From Anarhynchus alexandrinus (Eukaryota; Chordata; Aves; Charadriiformes; Charadriidae): a DNA stretch of 64,000 bases. A program made the translations under genes and the position numbers. Shown here piece after piece: positions 27,301 through 37,750 of this stretch (positions within the stretch are counted from its first letter, which is position 1; every line of letters starts with the position of its first letter). Location of the stretch: the NCBI GenBank assembly GCA_008711295.1, contig VUYV01000122.1:1803172-1867171 (forward strand). Direction: 5' to 3'. The notes below the pieces were generated by a model. The model was given only the letters and a program-made list of their open reading frames with translations, was not told where the DNA came from and did no database searches.

Positions 27301-28471
27301 TACTGTTCCCCTCTTGTTCTTGCTTTCAGTCTCTTTCTTTGGTTCCTCTTCTTCCCTGTTCTGTGGGGTTGCAAAAGTGATGATGCTTTCTTTGGGGATT
27401 GCTTTTCTTCATAGAATATTCTAAAACATACTAATTCAGCATCCTGGCCTAAGCCTATTATTCCTTTTTCTCAGTCAGCTGGATCCAGAGTCAACTGTAA
27501 TCGATGGAAACAACACAGTATGATCCAGTAGGATTAACTCCAATATTAGTAGAAGCAGGGATTGTAATTAGAAAGCCTTGCCATCCTATAAAGGCTGGTG
27601 GTGACAATCAAAGTCAGTCCCCCTCTTTACTGGGTAGTGGTGGTGGTAAGTTGCAGAAGTAGTCCTGCTTCATTTCTCTTCTCTGAAGGGTGGCACTTTA
27701 GGTTACTTAAATGGTAAAGAGAAGCCCAAGGGAAGCTTTTTATGTATAAAATCAAGGTTTGAGGAGCAAGAGCCTATCGAGCTTCAAGTAATTCAAAGAA
27801 CAGACACTGAAGAAGTTATTTTTATCTTTGCTGTCTGTTTTTAGCTTAAAAGGTAGCATGAATACCCTTGCCTACCTGAAAATTTCTAGCAAGCAAAAGG
27901 AAAAACAAATATAACCAGAAAAATTTTGGTGGAGTCCTACTGGGAGAATTTAGCCCAAGACTCTGTATGACTTAAGAACAAAGGATAATGAGGAAACTAT
28001 TGGGCATCATTAGCTGTTACAGACATTGCTGTTTTATTCTCAAATACAGGGCTATAATTCATTCCTGAGCTTGAATTTTTAAATAGAATGAACGTAAAAA
28101 ATGATTAGCTACAAAAATCACTGACATTTAGAGGTACCTATGTATTGTTCCTTGAAATCCTGGGTCATCAGGCAAAATTGTTTGAAATTAATGTCTAAAC
28201 TATTTGAGTTTATGATCCAGAAGTAGTACTACTAACTAAGGCTGAAATGTAAACTAATAGGTTAGGAAAACTTAAAATACTACTTGGTCTTGTCACCTGT
28301 TTATCCCTTTCTTCATCATCCTCCCTCTTCACCCTGAATAAAGCAACAAACGTGCAATGATTTATGAATGGATATAAGCAATGACTTATGCTGCCAGTGT
28401 TGAATCTGTCACTGGTAATTTGCTTGCGTACTTCTGGAGAACAAGGCTTTTTGCCTTCTCTCAGGCTTTGC

Positions 28472-28504
28472 TTTTTTTTTTTGTGTGTGTGTGTGTGTGT
28501 GTGT
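28472..28504. repeat. T tract plus (GT)n microsatellite
   Basis: About ten T bases run into eleven uninterrupted TG units (28482-28504). A perfect dinucleotide array of this length is likely polymorphic. Confidence 0.9.
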
Positions 28505-28956
28505 TCTACATCATATAATTTACCTAGTCTGGGAAAAAATGCAGGGAAAGAAGGGAAGGTAGATGGCTGGTGCAAGCATTTTAGAGAAAACATCCTTCAA
28601 ACAAGTGGATCAAGAAAAGCTAACAGCATATAATTACCCCATTCATAAGTTCCACTGATTTGGGGGTTTGAGAGCCATTTAGCTTGCTGAGTTGGATTTA
28701 GATTTGTTATAACAGCAACGGCATTGCCTTTTATTTTGACACTGGCAGATTTTAGTCAAATGGGATAATATTATATGCATGCTTTCCCCCAAATCCTGCT
28801 CCTTTAGCTTGGACCATTAGCTGTTTAGCATCATTGTTATTATTATATCGTCTTGTGGCTAGAGTTGGAGATTTTCTTTTTCTTTTGAATGTAATTTCAA
28901 TGCTGTCATCCCCAGGTATTCACCATGATTTCGTTAGGTAACAAATGCACAGCAGG

Positions 28957-29052
28957 TCATAGAGTCATAGAATGGTTTGGGTTGGAAGGGACCTTAAAGA
29001 TCAGCTAGTTCCAACCCCTCTGCCGTGGGCAGGGAGACCTTCCGCTAGACCA
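28957..29052 (-). mobile_element. CR1 LINE 3' tail, antisense, very short
   Basis: Begins TCATAGAGTCATAGAATGG, continues with GGGTTGGAAGGGACCTTAAA and AGTTCCAACCCCTCTGCC, and stops after CTTCCGCTAGACCA. These are the complements of the last about 95 bases of CR1. The sequence is close to the family consensus by eye, suggesting a younger copy than the 23.4 kb one. Confidence 0.94.
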
Positions 29053-29829
29053 TGGGAAGACTAAGCATGCATTTGCTCCAGTAGTGTAAGTGAGGAACAG
29101 ACAAAGCCCACGTATCACTGTTACCAGGTAATAAAAATCTGGGGATGGAGAGCAAGGCATAGAGTAGTAAGTAATTAGCTGTATCCCAAATATTGACTTT
29201 TTCTACTATGGATGTCTTGGCAATATTCCTCTGAGAGAAATTCTCAGCAGGATCTTCTCTTTAAGAGTAGCTTCCTTTTAACTGGGCTCTTACTTCCATG
29301 TTGTCTTCTTGGTACCGTCCTGAAATTCTTGTTTCTTCTTTAGCTGTATGGATAAATATTTAATATTTGGATGAATATGATATTTAGATGAACAATAACT
29401 TCTGCCAAAAGCATAAAATGTCAATATCTGCTAGGTTTCAGTTTTTTTAACAGCATCATCCCAACAACAGGCCATGGTCTTTTCCCAGTGTATTCTTTGA
29501 TGGTGAACAGTATATAAGGGAAAACAATTTCTGGTTACTCTTTAATTAGAGTGACTGATGTTTTCACTGAGGCTTGCAGACAGCGCTGACACTTCAGTGT
29601 GCTTTTCTGAGGCAATAGCTCAGTGACAATTGACAGAGAAACAACATCTGCAATACTGAGGAGTAATATATTTCTCTACTTCTGATTTTTCTGGGAGCCT
29701 TACAGCTCGATCTCAAGGTCACAAAGTCCAAGTTCTGTTGCAGCAAATACAGAACTGACTGCCAGAGCTTAGAGACCTGCATAAAATTCAAGCTACTGTC
29801 CGTTTCAACAAGGTTTTCCAAACTGAGTT
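29053..29829. other. Unique AT-rich DNA, nothing recognised
   Basis: No repeat family or gene recognised. The minus-strand ORF at 29594-29821 has no domain. Confidence 0.6.
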
Positions 29830-30470
29830 GGCATGGCTACTGCAATTGATAACAGCCTCCACGTCTGCACAAGGCCTGTCACGCAGAGGAGGTGGTATGC
29901 TTCAATCCCTTCCTCTCCCTTCCCCAAGCACAATCCCTCACTTCTGAATGCCAGGACTGCTGCACACCTCATCCCCATAGGCTACAGCCGCTTACCTCAC
30001 TTGGGATCTCCTACTTTCCCAATGCTGCTACGGTATCTCCACAAATACAGCCTTCTGCAACTTACCTTCTAGCTTTGCCTCTCTGCTACCACACAATCAC
30101 AAGCATTTATTTTCACTGCTTTCCTTCCACACATACCTAGTCCTGGAGATCTGGGCTGCAGCACTGTACCTTCCAGCACAGACTTCCACATGGCCACACT
30201 TTCTATTTCACAACACGAGGCTTGTTCCTGCACCAGAGGAGGAGCTCAGGGACCAGATCAGCGTGTTCAGGGACCAGTTGGGTTATGGGGGAAATTGTGA
30301 AGCCTGCAGGTCTACGCCTCTCTAGTGGCAGAACCAAATCCTCCACCTGAACAGTTTTACCCTGGCTTTGTGGCTTACTTGTGGTTTGGAATAAACTGTG
30401 TCTGAACAGATTCCTGTAGCTACAATTCCTCTTTTCATTACTCTTCACCAACCTAGCTGGAGTGACTAGC
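29830..30470. other. GC-richer, pyrimidine-biased block of unknown nature
   Basis: Visibly richer in G and C (around half by eye) than its AT-rich flanks, with a C/T-biased plus strand over its first part. It contains a direct repeat TCAGGGACCAG at 30246-30256 and 30267-30277, and an AATAAA inside GGAATAAACTG near 30390. Two overlapping plus ORFs and one minus ORF give no family match. It could be an old solo LTR, a retroposed fragment or an exon of an untranslated transcript; I could not find terminal TG/CA ends with a target duplication. Confidence 0.35.
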
Positions 30471-33400
30471 AGTGTCTGTAATGCTTGTGGCTAAAATTAA
30501 GCAAGATTTGGAGATAAATAATTGTGAAAGAAAGGTTAAGGAAAATAATTTGTCCTGATTCTGTTCAATAGTTCAAGCTGAAAAAAGTGATTTATTTTTT
30601 TCCCTAGGAAGTGGAGCATTTTGTTTCATCATTCTCAGATGAAATATTTTGATGTTCAGTTTTGAAACAACAAAGACATGTATCTTCTGATTCATGTTTT
30701 TAATTGGCATTAATGATTTCTTTCTGAAAAAACACTGAGATCTTGACTATTCTATTTTCTCTAAGGATAAGTCTTCATTCATTGCTCAGTCTGTTAGGAA
30801 TCTCCTTAAGTTGCACAGGTCTACTGTGATACAGCACTGAAGCCTTTGTTTTCTGATCTACCATATGCTTATTTATTTTGTAAGAAATCTGTTATTAACT
30901 TAATTCTCAGAGCCATCCTTTGTCTCTATGCCAGTTCACTTCTTGGCTATTTAACTGGGACAGTGAGGGTCAGTTGTAGTGGATTTTATGTGGATTGGAA
31001 ACCAGGCTGAGACCCACATTTCATTTTGCGTAAACCACTATACAGGAGATGGAGCTCTCATGGTGAATGTGTATTTGGAGGGGAGAATATTTTTCTCGCT
31101 TAGAACTATTTTAACACAAGAAAAATGAAACTTTGGCCCCAGACCAGTAGCTGCACATAAAAGCATGAAGAAATCAATTAGAAATACTTTTTATATCCTG
31201 CTATCAGTAGTTGCTACTTCCATTCTTTTGTCAGACACACGCATCACTCTCTATCTAATGGTGATCTCACATTGCTCTCAAGGAGGCTTTCTTTTAGGTA
31301 TTTTTCCTATCAATTCTGTCAGAGACAAATTAGTCTTATTTTATAATGAACAGCATATTTAACTCTTTTTTGGACAAGAAAGCTACAGAGTTAGGGCTAG
31401 TGTTAATAACGTATTTGGAAGTAACCTTCAGATGCTGGGCAGCACTGCTTTTTATCTTGCTAGTGTGCTGAAGCACCTCTTGTTTTGAAGAGGTGATTTT
31501 GTATCCACATATTCCACAGATATAGAAGGCAAGCCAAGAGCCTGTTTATCTTGCCTGAAGTTTGATTTGAGTAGAATTGATTATTATAAAAGAAAATCGA
31601 TACTAAATAGGAGATCCTTTCTCAGGAAGCAAGAAACGGGTTTTTTCTTTACCTGTTTAAACAAGTAGTACGTACCACCTTCTAAGCAACACTTATTCCC
31701 AGCCCACTCCCAATAAATCTAGCAGTCAGTTTTCCCCATAAGTACTGCATGTGATCATGTAGTGAAAGGTATTGTTAAAAAGTATACAGGGGGATAAAAT
31801 TGAAGCTTCTGTGGGACCTGTAAATTTAAACATCTTGACTTTGTAATATTTAAGAAGCCAAGATACCATTCCTTCACAGAGATATGTCATAAAAAGTGAT
31901 AAATATCAGCAATATTGAGGACAGATTTAAATTAATTTCAATATAGCAACTTCATATTTTTCAGGATTGCGTAAAAGCTGAAGTTATTCAGCACAGACTA
32001 AAAGATTGTTCCACTTAATTTCATTTTAAAATTTAGATATAAAAAATACTTTTAAAATAATGCAGACTGAGTTTGGGATGTGATGTCAAGGAACAAGAAC
32101 CACACCACTAGCATGCATGAATAAAGGTGACTTTAAGGTAACTTTGTATTCCTCGACTCGGACGGCGGTCTGGGCACTGACTCTGCTCCTGTCATTACCA
32201 AGAGAAGTCTCAGTGCTGCTGAAGGATGATGGAGGATGCAGCTGAGGATGAAGTGCGATGGTTCAAGAAAGATTTAGTCCTAAATTAGTATAGCTACTAG
32301 GAAGTAGGAAAGGCACAAATATCAAGTTAATCTATTTTAAACTCTTCCAGCTCCAGAGTCTTTTAAACCAGACTCTTAGGAATGTGCTTTATAAGCAGCA
32401 ATGAGGAATCAGCTCCCAGTGCTACTTCAATAGAAATGGGCAAGAACTATGTCAATCTCCTCAGGTCTTAAAATTTCCAATGCAATTTTGTTTAAATTCA
32501 GAAATTTTGGATGCTTCTGGGAGAAACTGTCATTAACAAAATGTAGACTATATTAAGCATGACAGGGAGCAGTTGATCTCTTTATATTCTTGTTAGGCAG
32601 TTCTTCTTCATGCTGAAGCTTTTTTAATGCATAAATGCCTACTATCGTAACAGAATGTTTAAACTGATATGGCTCTGAATCTTGCAATAGGAAAAAGCAA
32701 CTCAGTAGTGTGAGCAGGCTTTGAAGTTTTGTAGAGGTTTGTGTGCATTTATAATCACCTATCTAAATATACTTATACAAAAGTAGCACTAAATTATATT
32801 CTTATGCTGCACACAGTTTTTGATTTAAAACCCAAGACATTTCCAAGTCATCTAGTCACTAGTGCAATCCTGTGTTCAAGGAGAAAAAAAATTGAACAAG
32901 AGTGATAGACCAAAATCCCAGAGGACACATGACAAATGCATAAAAATATTTTGTGGTGGAGTTTGTATCTTTCCCTGGGTGCAGAAACACTTTATATGAT
33001 TGGAATTGGTTTGTTTTGTTGGTTTTTTTTGGGAACAAGAAAAAAAGGTGAGGCCATGTTGTAAAAATGTGAGATGTTGTATGAGCTGTAGGTTAATTAC
33101 TTCTTGAGTGATCTGTGCTATTGTCCTCAATCTGTAAGACAGAGGTGCTCTGTTAATGCAGTTCTTTTCAACTGAATTTCACGAGTTCATAGAAAATTTG
33201 AACTAGTAGAGAAGATATACTGTTGTCCATTCAGTTACATTTCCCAGAAATGTTGCTGGTCCTAGTTCATGATACACTGTGATTCTGCAAGGCAGCTCTG
33301 ATCTCCTTGATGCAGTTGCAGTTGTCATGTGGAGACTGAGCATTTGAGTCATGTACTATATTAACCAGGAAAGGTGACAACTCCGAATATGAGACAACCT

Positions 33401-33684
33401 CTCCCTCCCACCCAAAATAGAAGGTTATAGACAAAAAATGTTTATTACATATCTCATCCCTCTTCATTTGCATCACCATCCCTCTCCTGCTCACATACCA
33501 TTCCTTCGTCATTTTCAGTGTCTTCCCTGCTCTCAACTTGAACTCAAACAAATCATCTTTGGTTCCACCCATGGAATACGAAATATGGAGTTTCTCAAGA
33601 CTTTGAACTGCAAGTCCTGGATTTATTTGGTACCATTCTGTCTAAATCCATTGTTGTGCCTGGCTCCATTATTTTTTCTGTAAG
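30471..33684. other. Unique AT-rich DNA, nothing recognised
   Basis: No gene recognised. It includes a small CpG cluster at 32154-32167 beside an imperfect inverted pair GCACTGA (32174-32180) and TCAGTGC (32210-32216). Remaining ORFs are short and without motifs. Confidence 0.6.
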
Positions 33685-34385
33685 AATTTTAACATGATCA
33701 CCTCTGTAAAGCCATTTTGAATATACTGACTTCAAATGGTCTTCAAAGGGCTTGTTCGCGAGCATATCAAGTCATCTGCAGCTGTGAATACCTTCCTTCT
33801 GTTGTGACCAGAGAACAGTATTAACTTCTCTGATAATATTTTTTGCTAGTGGTAGGTGCCCTTTGAATGAGTCTAGGACAAGCATTCCTCCTTTTTGTTA
33901 ATAGCACACCTGGTCGTCTATTCTGAACAACGTTCAGCCAATCCTTCATTAAGTCTTTAGACATCCATCCTGGGTTTGACACCTTACAATTATTCCAGTA
34001 GGCAGCTGTTCCTTCGGCATTGTTTTACGCTTCAGAATCACATATGGTGGCAATTTCATACCATCTGCTAACACTGCCAACATGACTATAATGTGCATTT
34101 TTTCATTCCCCAAAGTTTTTTATGATGACAAATTTTGAGCCTATTTCTTCAATGGTGTAATTGGCTGGTGTGTCAAAATAAACTGGAGTCTCATTGGCAT
34201 TACCCATTTGGCTCAGCAAGTAATTGCAGTCTCTACATAAGCCAATCGCATACTGCTGGAATGCAGTGATTTTTCTGGTGAAGTAAGAAAGTAGGTGTGG
34301 GTATAACAAAGTTCCTCACCGTAGGCAGAATCCATTGTGACACATCATTTGTACGCATTGACTATTACTCACCTCGAATTCTCTA
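33685..34385 (-). pseudogene. Pogo/Tigger-type DDE transposase fossil
   Basis: Minus-strand reading gives, across several frames, the catalytic domain of a pogo-superfamily transposase (DDE_1 type). In order: NGFCLR (end of the CENP-B-like helix-turn-helix, near 34335); FTRKITAFQQ; YLLSQMGNANETPVYFDTP (near 34225-34170); then, after a frameshift and TGA, EKMHIIVMLAVLADGMKLPP with YVILKRKTMPKEQ; after another shift GWMSKDLMKDWLNVVQNRRPG; then VLDSFKGHL; and finally LDMLANKPFEDHLKSVYSKW. The family's first catalytic Asp (in MDETP) is Asn here (34193-34195). The second Asp is at 33871-33873 and the third at 33766-33768, 35 codons apart, which fits the pogo spacing. At least three frameshifts and two stops make it non-functional. 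The N-terminal DNA-binding half and the terminal inverted repeats were not identified. Confidence 0.88.
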
Positions 34386-35159
34386 TGGAGTGTTTTCTGC
34401 TTGTGCTATTTCTTGATCTTTCGGTTTAATGATTTTCTATATAACGGGGTTTCTATATTTTCTTGGAGTATGGAGAAATTCTACAACTTGTTCTTCTACT
34501 TTGTGAAAATCTTATTTTGGGTGCATATACATGTTATAAGTGTATGTACATATATACGCTTTATATGTCCTCCCAGCACCACAAATCTTAAATTTTTTTT
34601 CCCACAAGGGGTACCACCAAGCTTAAAATATGCATTGTACACCTTTTGGTACCTTCCCTGTTGCACTCATTTTTCTCGTCTCCAGATGATCTGCTATTTC
34701 ACACATCACATAGAAGATTCAGGGAGACTCATAAAACTGTGAAAGATCACTGTGGAGTTTTCTGAATTACAATACACCACACAACTTCACAAGTCACTGA
34801 GAAAAAAACCTAACATGCTAACACCATGTTTTATTTAAACTTAGAGCTGCTTTGGGCATATTTGTGCTCCTTCTTCACTCTCCCACAGTGCACGCTCACT
34901 TTGCCTTCATTAATCCTAAGGGAAGATGAAACAATTTTTCAAGTTAAAGTACTTGGGAAAAAAAATAACCTTATCATTTTCTTTATTGCTAATATGGTAA
35001 CTCGAATTTTGCTTTTCTATTTTAGGGCATTTATTCTACACTGTGTTTACAAAGAAATATATTTTCCATTCTCTCCTGTAGTAGGTGACTAAAAAAAGTG
35101 GAAAAAGTTTCCCTCTGTAGTTGCCTGACTGTCCCCATTGTAGGAGTGTAAATGGCTAT
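34386..35159. other. Unique AT-rich DNA between pogo fossil and GC-richer block
   Basis: Could contain the decayed N-terminal part or terminal inverted repeat of the pogo element, since its readable part begins at the right edge of the catalytic region, but I recognise nothing. The plus ORFs at 34401-34742 and 34826-35092 lack motifs. Confidence 0.5.
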
Positions 35160-36110
35160 CTACATTAAATGCCAAACTTTTAGACTGATGAAGTTAGATA
35201 GAATGGGGACAAAGAGCTGAGAGTAAGGGTGCTGAAGGTGTGAACTGATTTTGAAAGATATATGGCAAGGTTTACCCAGGCAGCCAAAAGTTATGTTTAC
35301 TTGAGAGAGACAACTGAAAACTGCAGTGCCTCCTACCTTGTGACTACCTGCAAATTGACCTCCAGATATATGAAAGACCCACATTTCTCTGGACTGAGGA
35401 CTTCTTGGACTATCATGTATCCAAGGAGGCTACCAGAAGTGTTATTTCTCCATGTAGACTGCCGTGCATTGAAGGATGGAGAGGAGTGGGGAACTGGTGT
35501 TGTAGGTCCCACCTCAATATTTGAATTGGGATATGACACAGGCACCACAAAAGTATTGCTAGATCACTTTAAATTTAGGCATTTGATCCCAAGTCTTTGG
35601 GAATCAGGAGCCATTGCTTGACACAAGAGAAAGATACGGACATTAATATGATTTAATCATGCCCCTTCAGGAAAGGAATGTCTCTGAGTTCACATTGGGT
35701 TAAAAATCAACCAATAGGTAACAACTTCCTTTTTTGAGAGGCTGAATGTTTTATACCTCTGCCAGTACGCTGAAACTCTGATTTGGGAAAGAAACACAGT
35801 CTGGCACACCGCCTTTGATTGGTTGCCAGCTCTTGGTTTAGCACAATCTGTAACCTCCTTCAGATAGCGGGTAGGAAGCAGCACCTGCCGTTCTGATTTG
35901 CATTGCAGTAGGGGGCAAGAGAATCCGGCCACCATGAGGAAGACGGCATGCCAAAAACCCAGCTGCCCACCTATGTAAGGCTGGACCCCAGGTCTGCAAC
36001 CATCCCTGTGCAGAGACCTCTCCGGCTCCCCATAAGTGAAATGGTATTGACCTTCCAAGATAGGTATTTCTGAAATGGATCTTGGGGTGATTGACATTTT
36101 GAGTCAGATA
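35160..36110. other. GC-richer segment with opposing ORFs, unknown
   Basis: Contains a 119-codon plus ORF (35262-35621) and a 135-codon minus ORF (35690-36097), unusually long for this window, but neither resembles a family I know. The minus ORF includes YWQRYKTFSLSKKEV at its C-terminal side, which overlaps a TATA box; this argues that the DNA is promoter-like or a repeat, not coding. The composition contrast with the flanks suggests an inserted or formerly transcribed unit. Confidence 0.4.
35749..35903 (-). promoter_or_regulatory. Promoter-like array: octamer, CCAAT, TATA (minus strand)
   Basis: On the minus strand, in transcription order, lie a perfect octamer ATGCAAAT (35896-35903), a CCAAT box (35818-35822, within ACCAATCAAAG) and TATAAAA (35749-35755). 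CCAAT to TATA spacing is about 65 bases, so a start site would fall near 35720. A second CCAAT on the plus strand lies at 35711-35715. The order is that of RNA polymerase II core promoters, but each motif is short and AT-rich DNA makes TATA common, so this is only a candidate. Confidence 0.25.
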
Positions 36111-36230
36111 ACTGCCCAGCTTGGGTTTTTTGGTGCGTTTTGTTGGGTTTTTTCCCCCAATTGACAAAATGCCCTTCAGCTACTTTTGTTTTGCACTTAC
36201 AGCCAATTGGCCTGAGACTGACATTTTCAG

Positions 36231-36268
36231 AAAAAAAAAAAAGGGGGGGGGGATAAAAATGGGGGGAG
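36231..36268. repeat. Homopurine tract A12-G10 plus G runs
   Basis: Twelve A then ten G, then ATAAAAAT, then GGGGGGAGGG. The plus strand is almost entirely purine with several G runs, so triplex or G-quadruplex formation is possible. It is also a likely site of sequencing length error. Confidence 0.85.
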
Positions 36269-36822
36269 GGCAGTTGTTGCATGTATTTAGCAATATAAGA
36301 AAGGAACTCTTCTTGTACTGATTGTTTGATGTTTGCACATATTTTTCTTTTTTATGTATTCAGACCTGTTTATGCCAAACAGGTATTGTCAGAAGCACAG
36401 ACTTTAATAAGTTTGGGGAGGTTTTTTGAAAGGGAGTTGATGCAGATCCCTACAGCAGTGCCAAATTTAGTAGGAGGAGAGAAAGGAACAGATGTAGGAG
36501 ATATATTACCAAAGTTAGTATGGCTGCCATCTCTCCTGTCTCTTTTGCAGAAGCATACATATCCAGTTTTACATGGCAGATACTTGGAAGACATCTTGGT
36601 GGACAGAGTATCACAACCAAACTAATCTGTTTCAGCTTCTCATGTGATAAGGTCATCATCCCTTATATACAACACCTTAAAAAATAAAATTGAGAAACAT
36701 CATAAAAAGTATTTAATTCAATTTTCATTAAAACTTTGGATGAATACTGTTTCATGATCAGTGATGAGGTAGATTAATTTGCTGTAGAAAAATTAAGGAA
36801 GGAAAGGCTTTAACTCTTTTTT

Positions 36823-36880
36823 GTTGCCTTCAGATGGCGTGCCGTTCCTGAACCAGGTCGCCACGCCATCTGAAGGCAAC
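36823..36880. repeat. Perfect 19-bp inverted repeat (hairpin), 20-base loop
   Basis: Left arm GTTGCCTTCAGATGGCGTG (36823-36841) and right arm CACGCCATCTGAAGGCAAC (36862-36880) are exact complements. The loop CCGTTCCTGAACCAGGTCGC holds an inner CCTG/CAGG pair, so the full fold would have about 25 pairs in 58 bases. It is GC-rich with four CpG sites, unlike the AT-rich, CpG-poor flanks. CTTTTTT (36816-36822) on the left and CTTTTTA (36882-36888) on the right might be a target duplication. Candidates are a tiny foldback or MITE-like DNA element, a remnant of two inverted transposon ends, or a small-RNA hairpin. No family is claimed. Confidence 0.95.
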
Positions 36881-37656
36881 ACTTTTTAGAGAAACATTTA
36901 AAGAGAAAATTTTCAAAAAGTAGGTTTCTTCCATTTTTCAAATCCAGGCAGGAATATGTACATCCTCATTTTTCCATATCCTTAGTTTCCTGTCCACTTT
37001 CAGTCATGCAGAAGGTTTTTTTTTGCATGGCTTATGCAGATCTAAAAGTGATTTGTCCAGTGAGTCATGTCCTGAACTTCCTGGGTATGAATGTGAACAA
37101 GTCCAAGGCATGAATTTCAAGACAGAGGTACATCTTTTGATTCCCAGCAGCCTGGGAATCTGGATATCTGGTACCTCACTTGCTCAAAGTGGCAGGGTGG
37201 CAAATTACCAAGAGAAGGAGTAGTCTGTTGCCCATATCAGTAGGGTTGGCAAAGCTGAGCACAGAGTCTGTTCAGATGTTGATTAGAGAATAACAGATGA
37301 AATATGACCTTTCTCTAGTCCTCTAGATACGCCTCAGAAAAGATGAAGATGCAGAATATATTAGGTTTCTTACAGAATCAAGCTCCAAAGGTGAGAGTCC
37401 CATTCAAGTAAGCCATATGCAGTACCCTGTCCCATGAAATGAAGCTAATGGAGCTGAGGGCTGGGAAGAGGTCAGGCCACCCTCTGATACCAACAGCTGA
37501 GCCTCAGTACTGGTGGGACAAACCTTCTGTGGATCTTTAGGAACCCGTGCGGTCCGAATCCTTTTAGGAGTCCTCTATGTGAGTTTTTATTCGGGGAAAT
37601 TATCACAGAAGCTTTACAGACACCATTTGTCTTAACTGAAGAGCTCAGTAACCTAA

Positions 37657-37750
37657 TGATGCTCATTTTATGGTCAGGAAATCCAAGGCGCACAGAGCTG
37701 AAGTGACTTATCTAAGCCTGTTTCTCAGTTATATACAAAATTCAGACCTA
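37657..37750 (+). mobile_element. MIR-like SINE remnant
   Basis: Reads GATGCTCATTTTATGGTCAG, GAAATCCAAGGCGCACAGAG, CTGAAGTGACTTATCTAAGC and finally AAATTCAGACCTACCTGG. This aligns by eye with the MIR 3' half: CATTTTACAGATGAGG, AAACTGAGGCACAGAG, TTAAGTGACTTGCCCAAGG, ending in ATTCAGACCTAGG-type text. Divergent and without a clear 5' promoter half. Confidence 0.55.

Larger units (their letters stand above)
23769..28956. other. Unique AT-rich DNA, no gene seen
   Basis: No recognisable gene. It holds a T-rich tract at 24327-24352 and the GT microsatellite at 28482-28504. Three overlapping plus-strand ORFs at 26218-26602 have no family resemblance. Near 26538-26590 the text AAAACTCCCATTTGACTAG resembles a motif common in old vertebrate repeats, but it is too short to name. 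Confidence 0.6.

Noticed and set aside
28210..28633. Opposing ORFs of 127 and 81 codons around 28.4 kb
   Set aside because: Both run through the T/GT microsatellite, giving HTHTHT-KKKK and CVCVCV runs; artefacts of the repeat.
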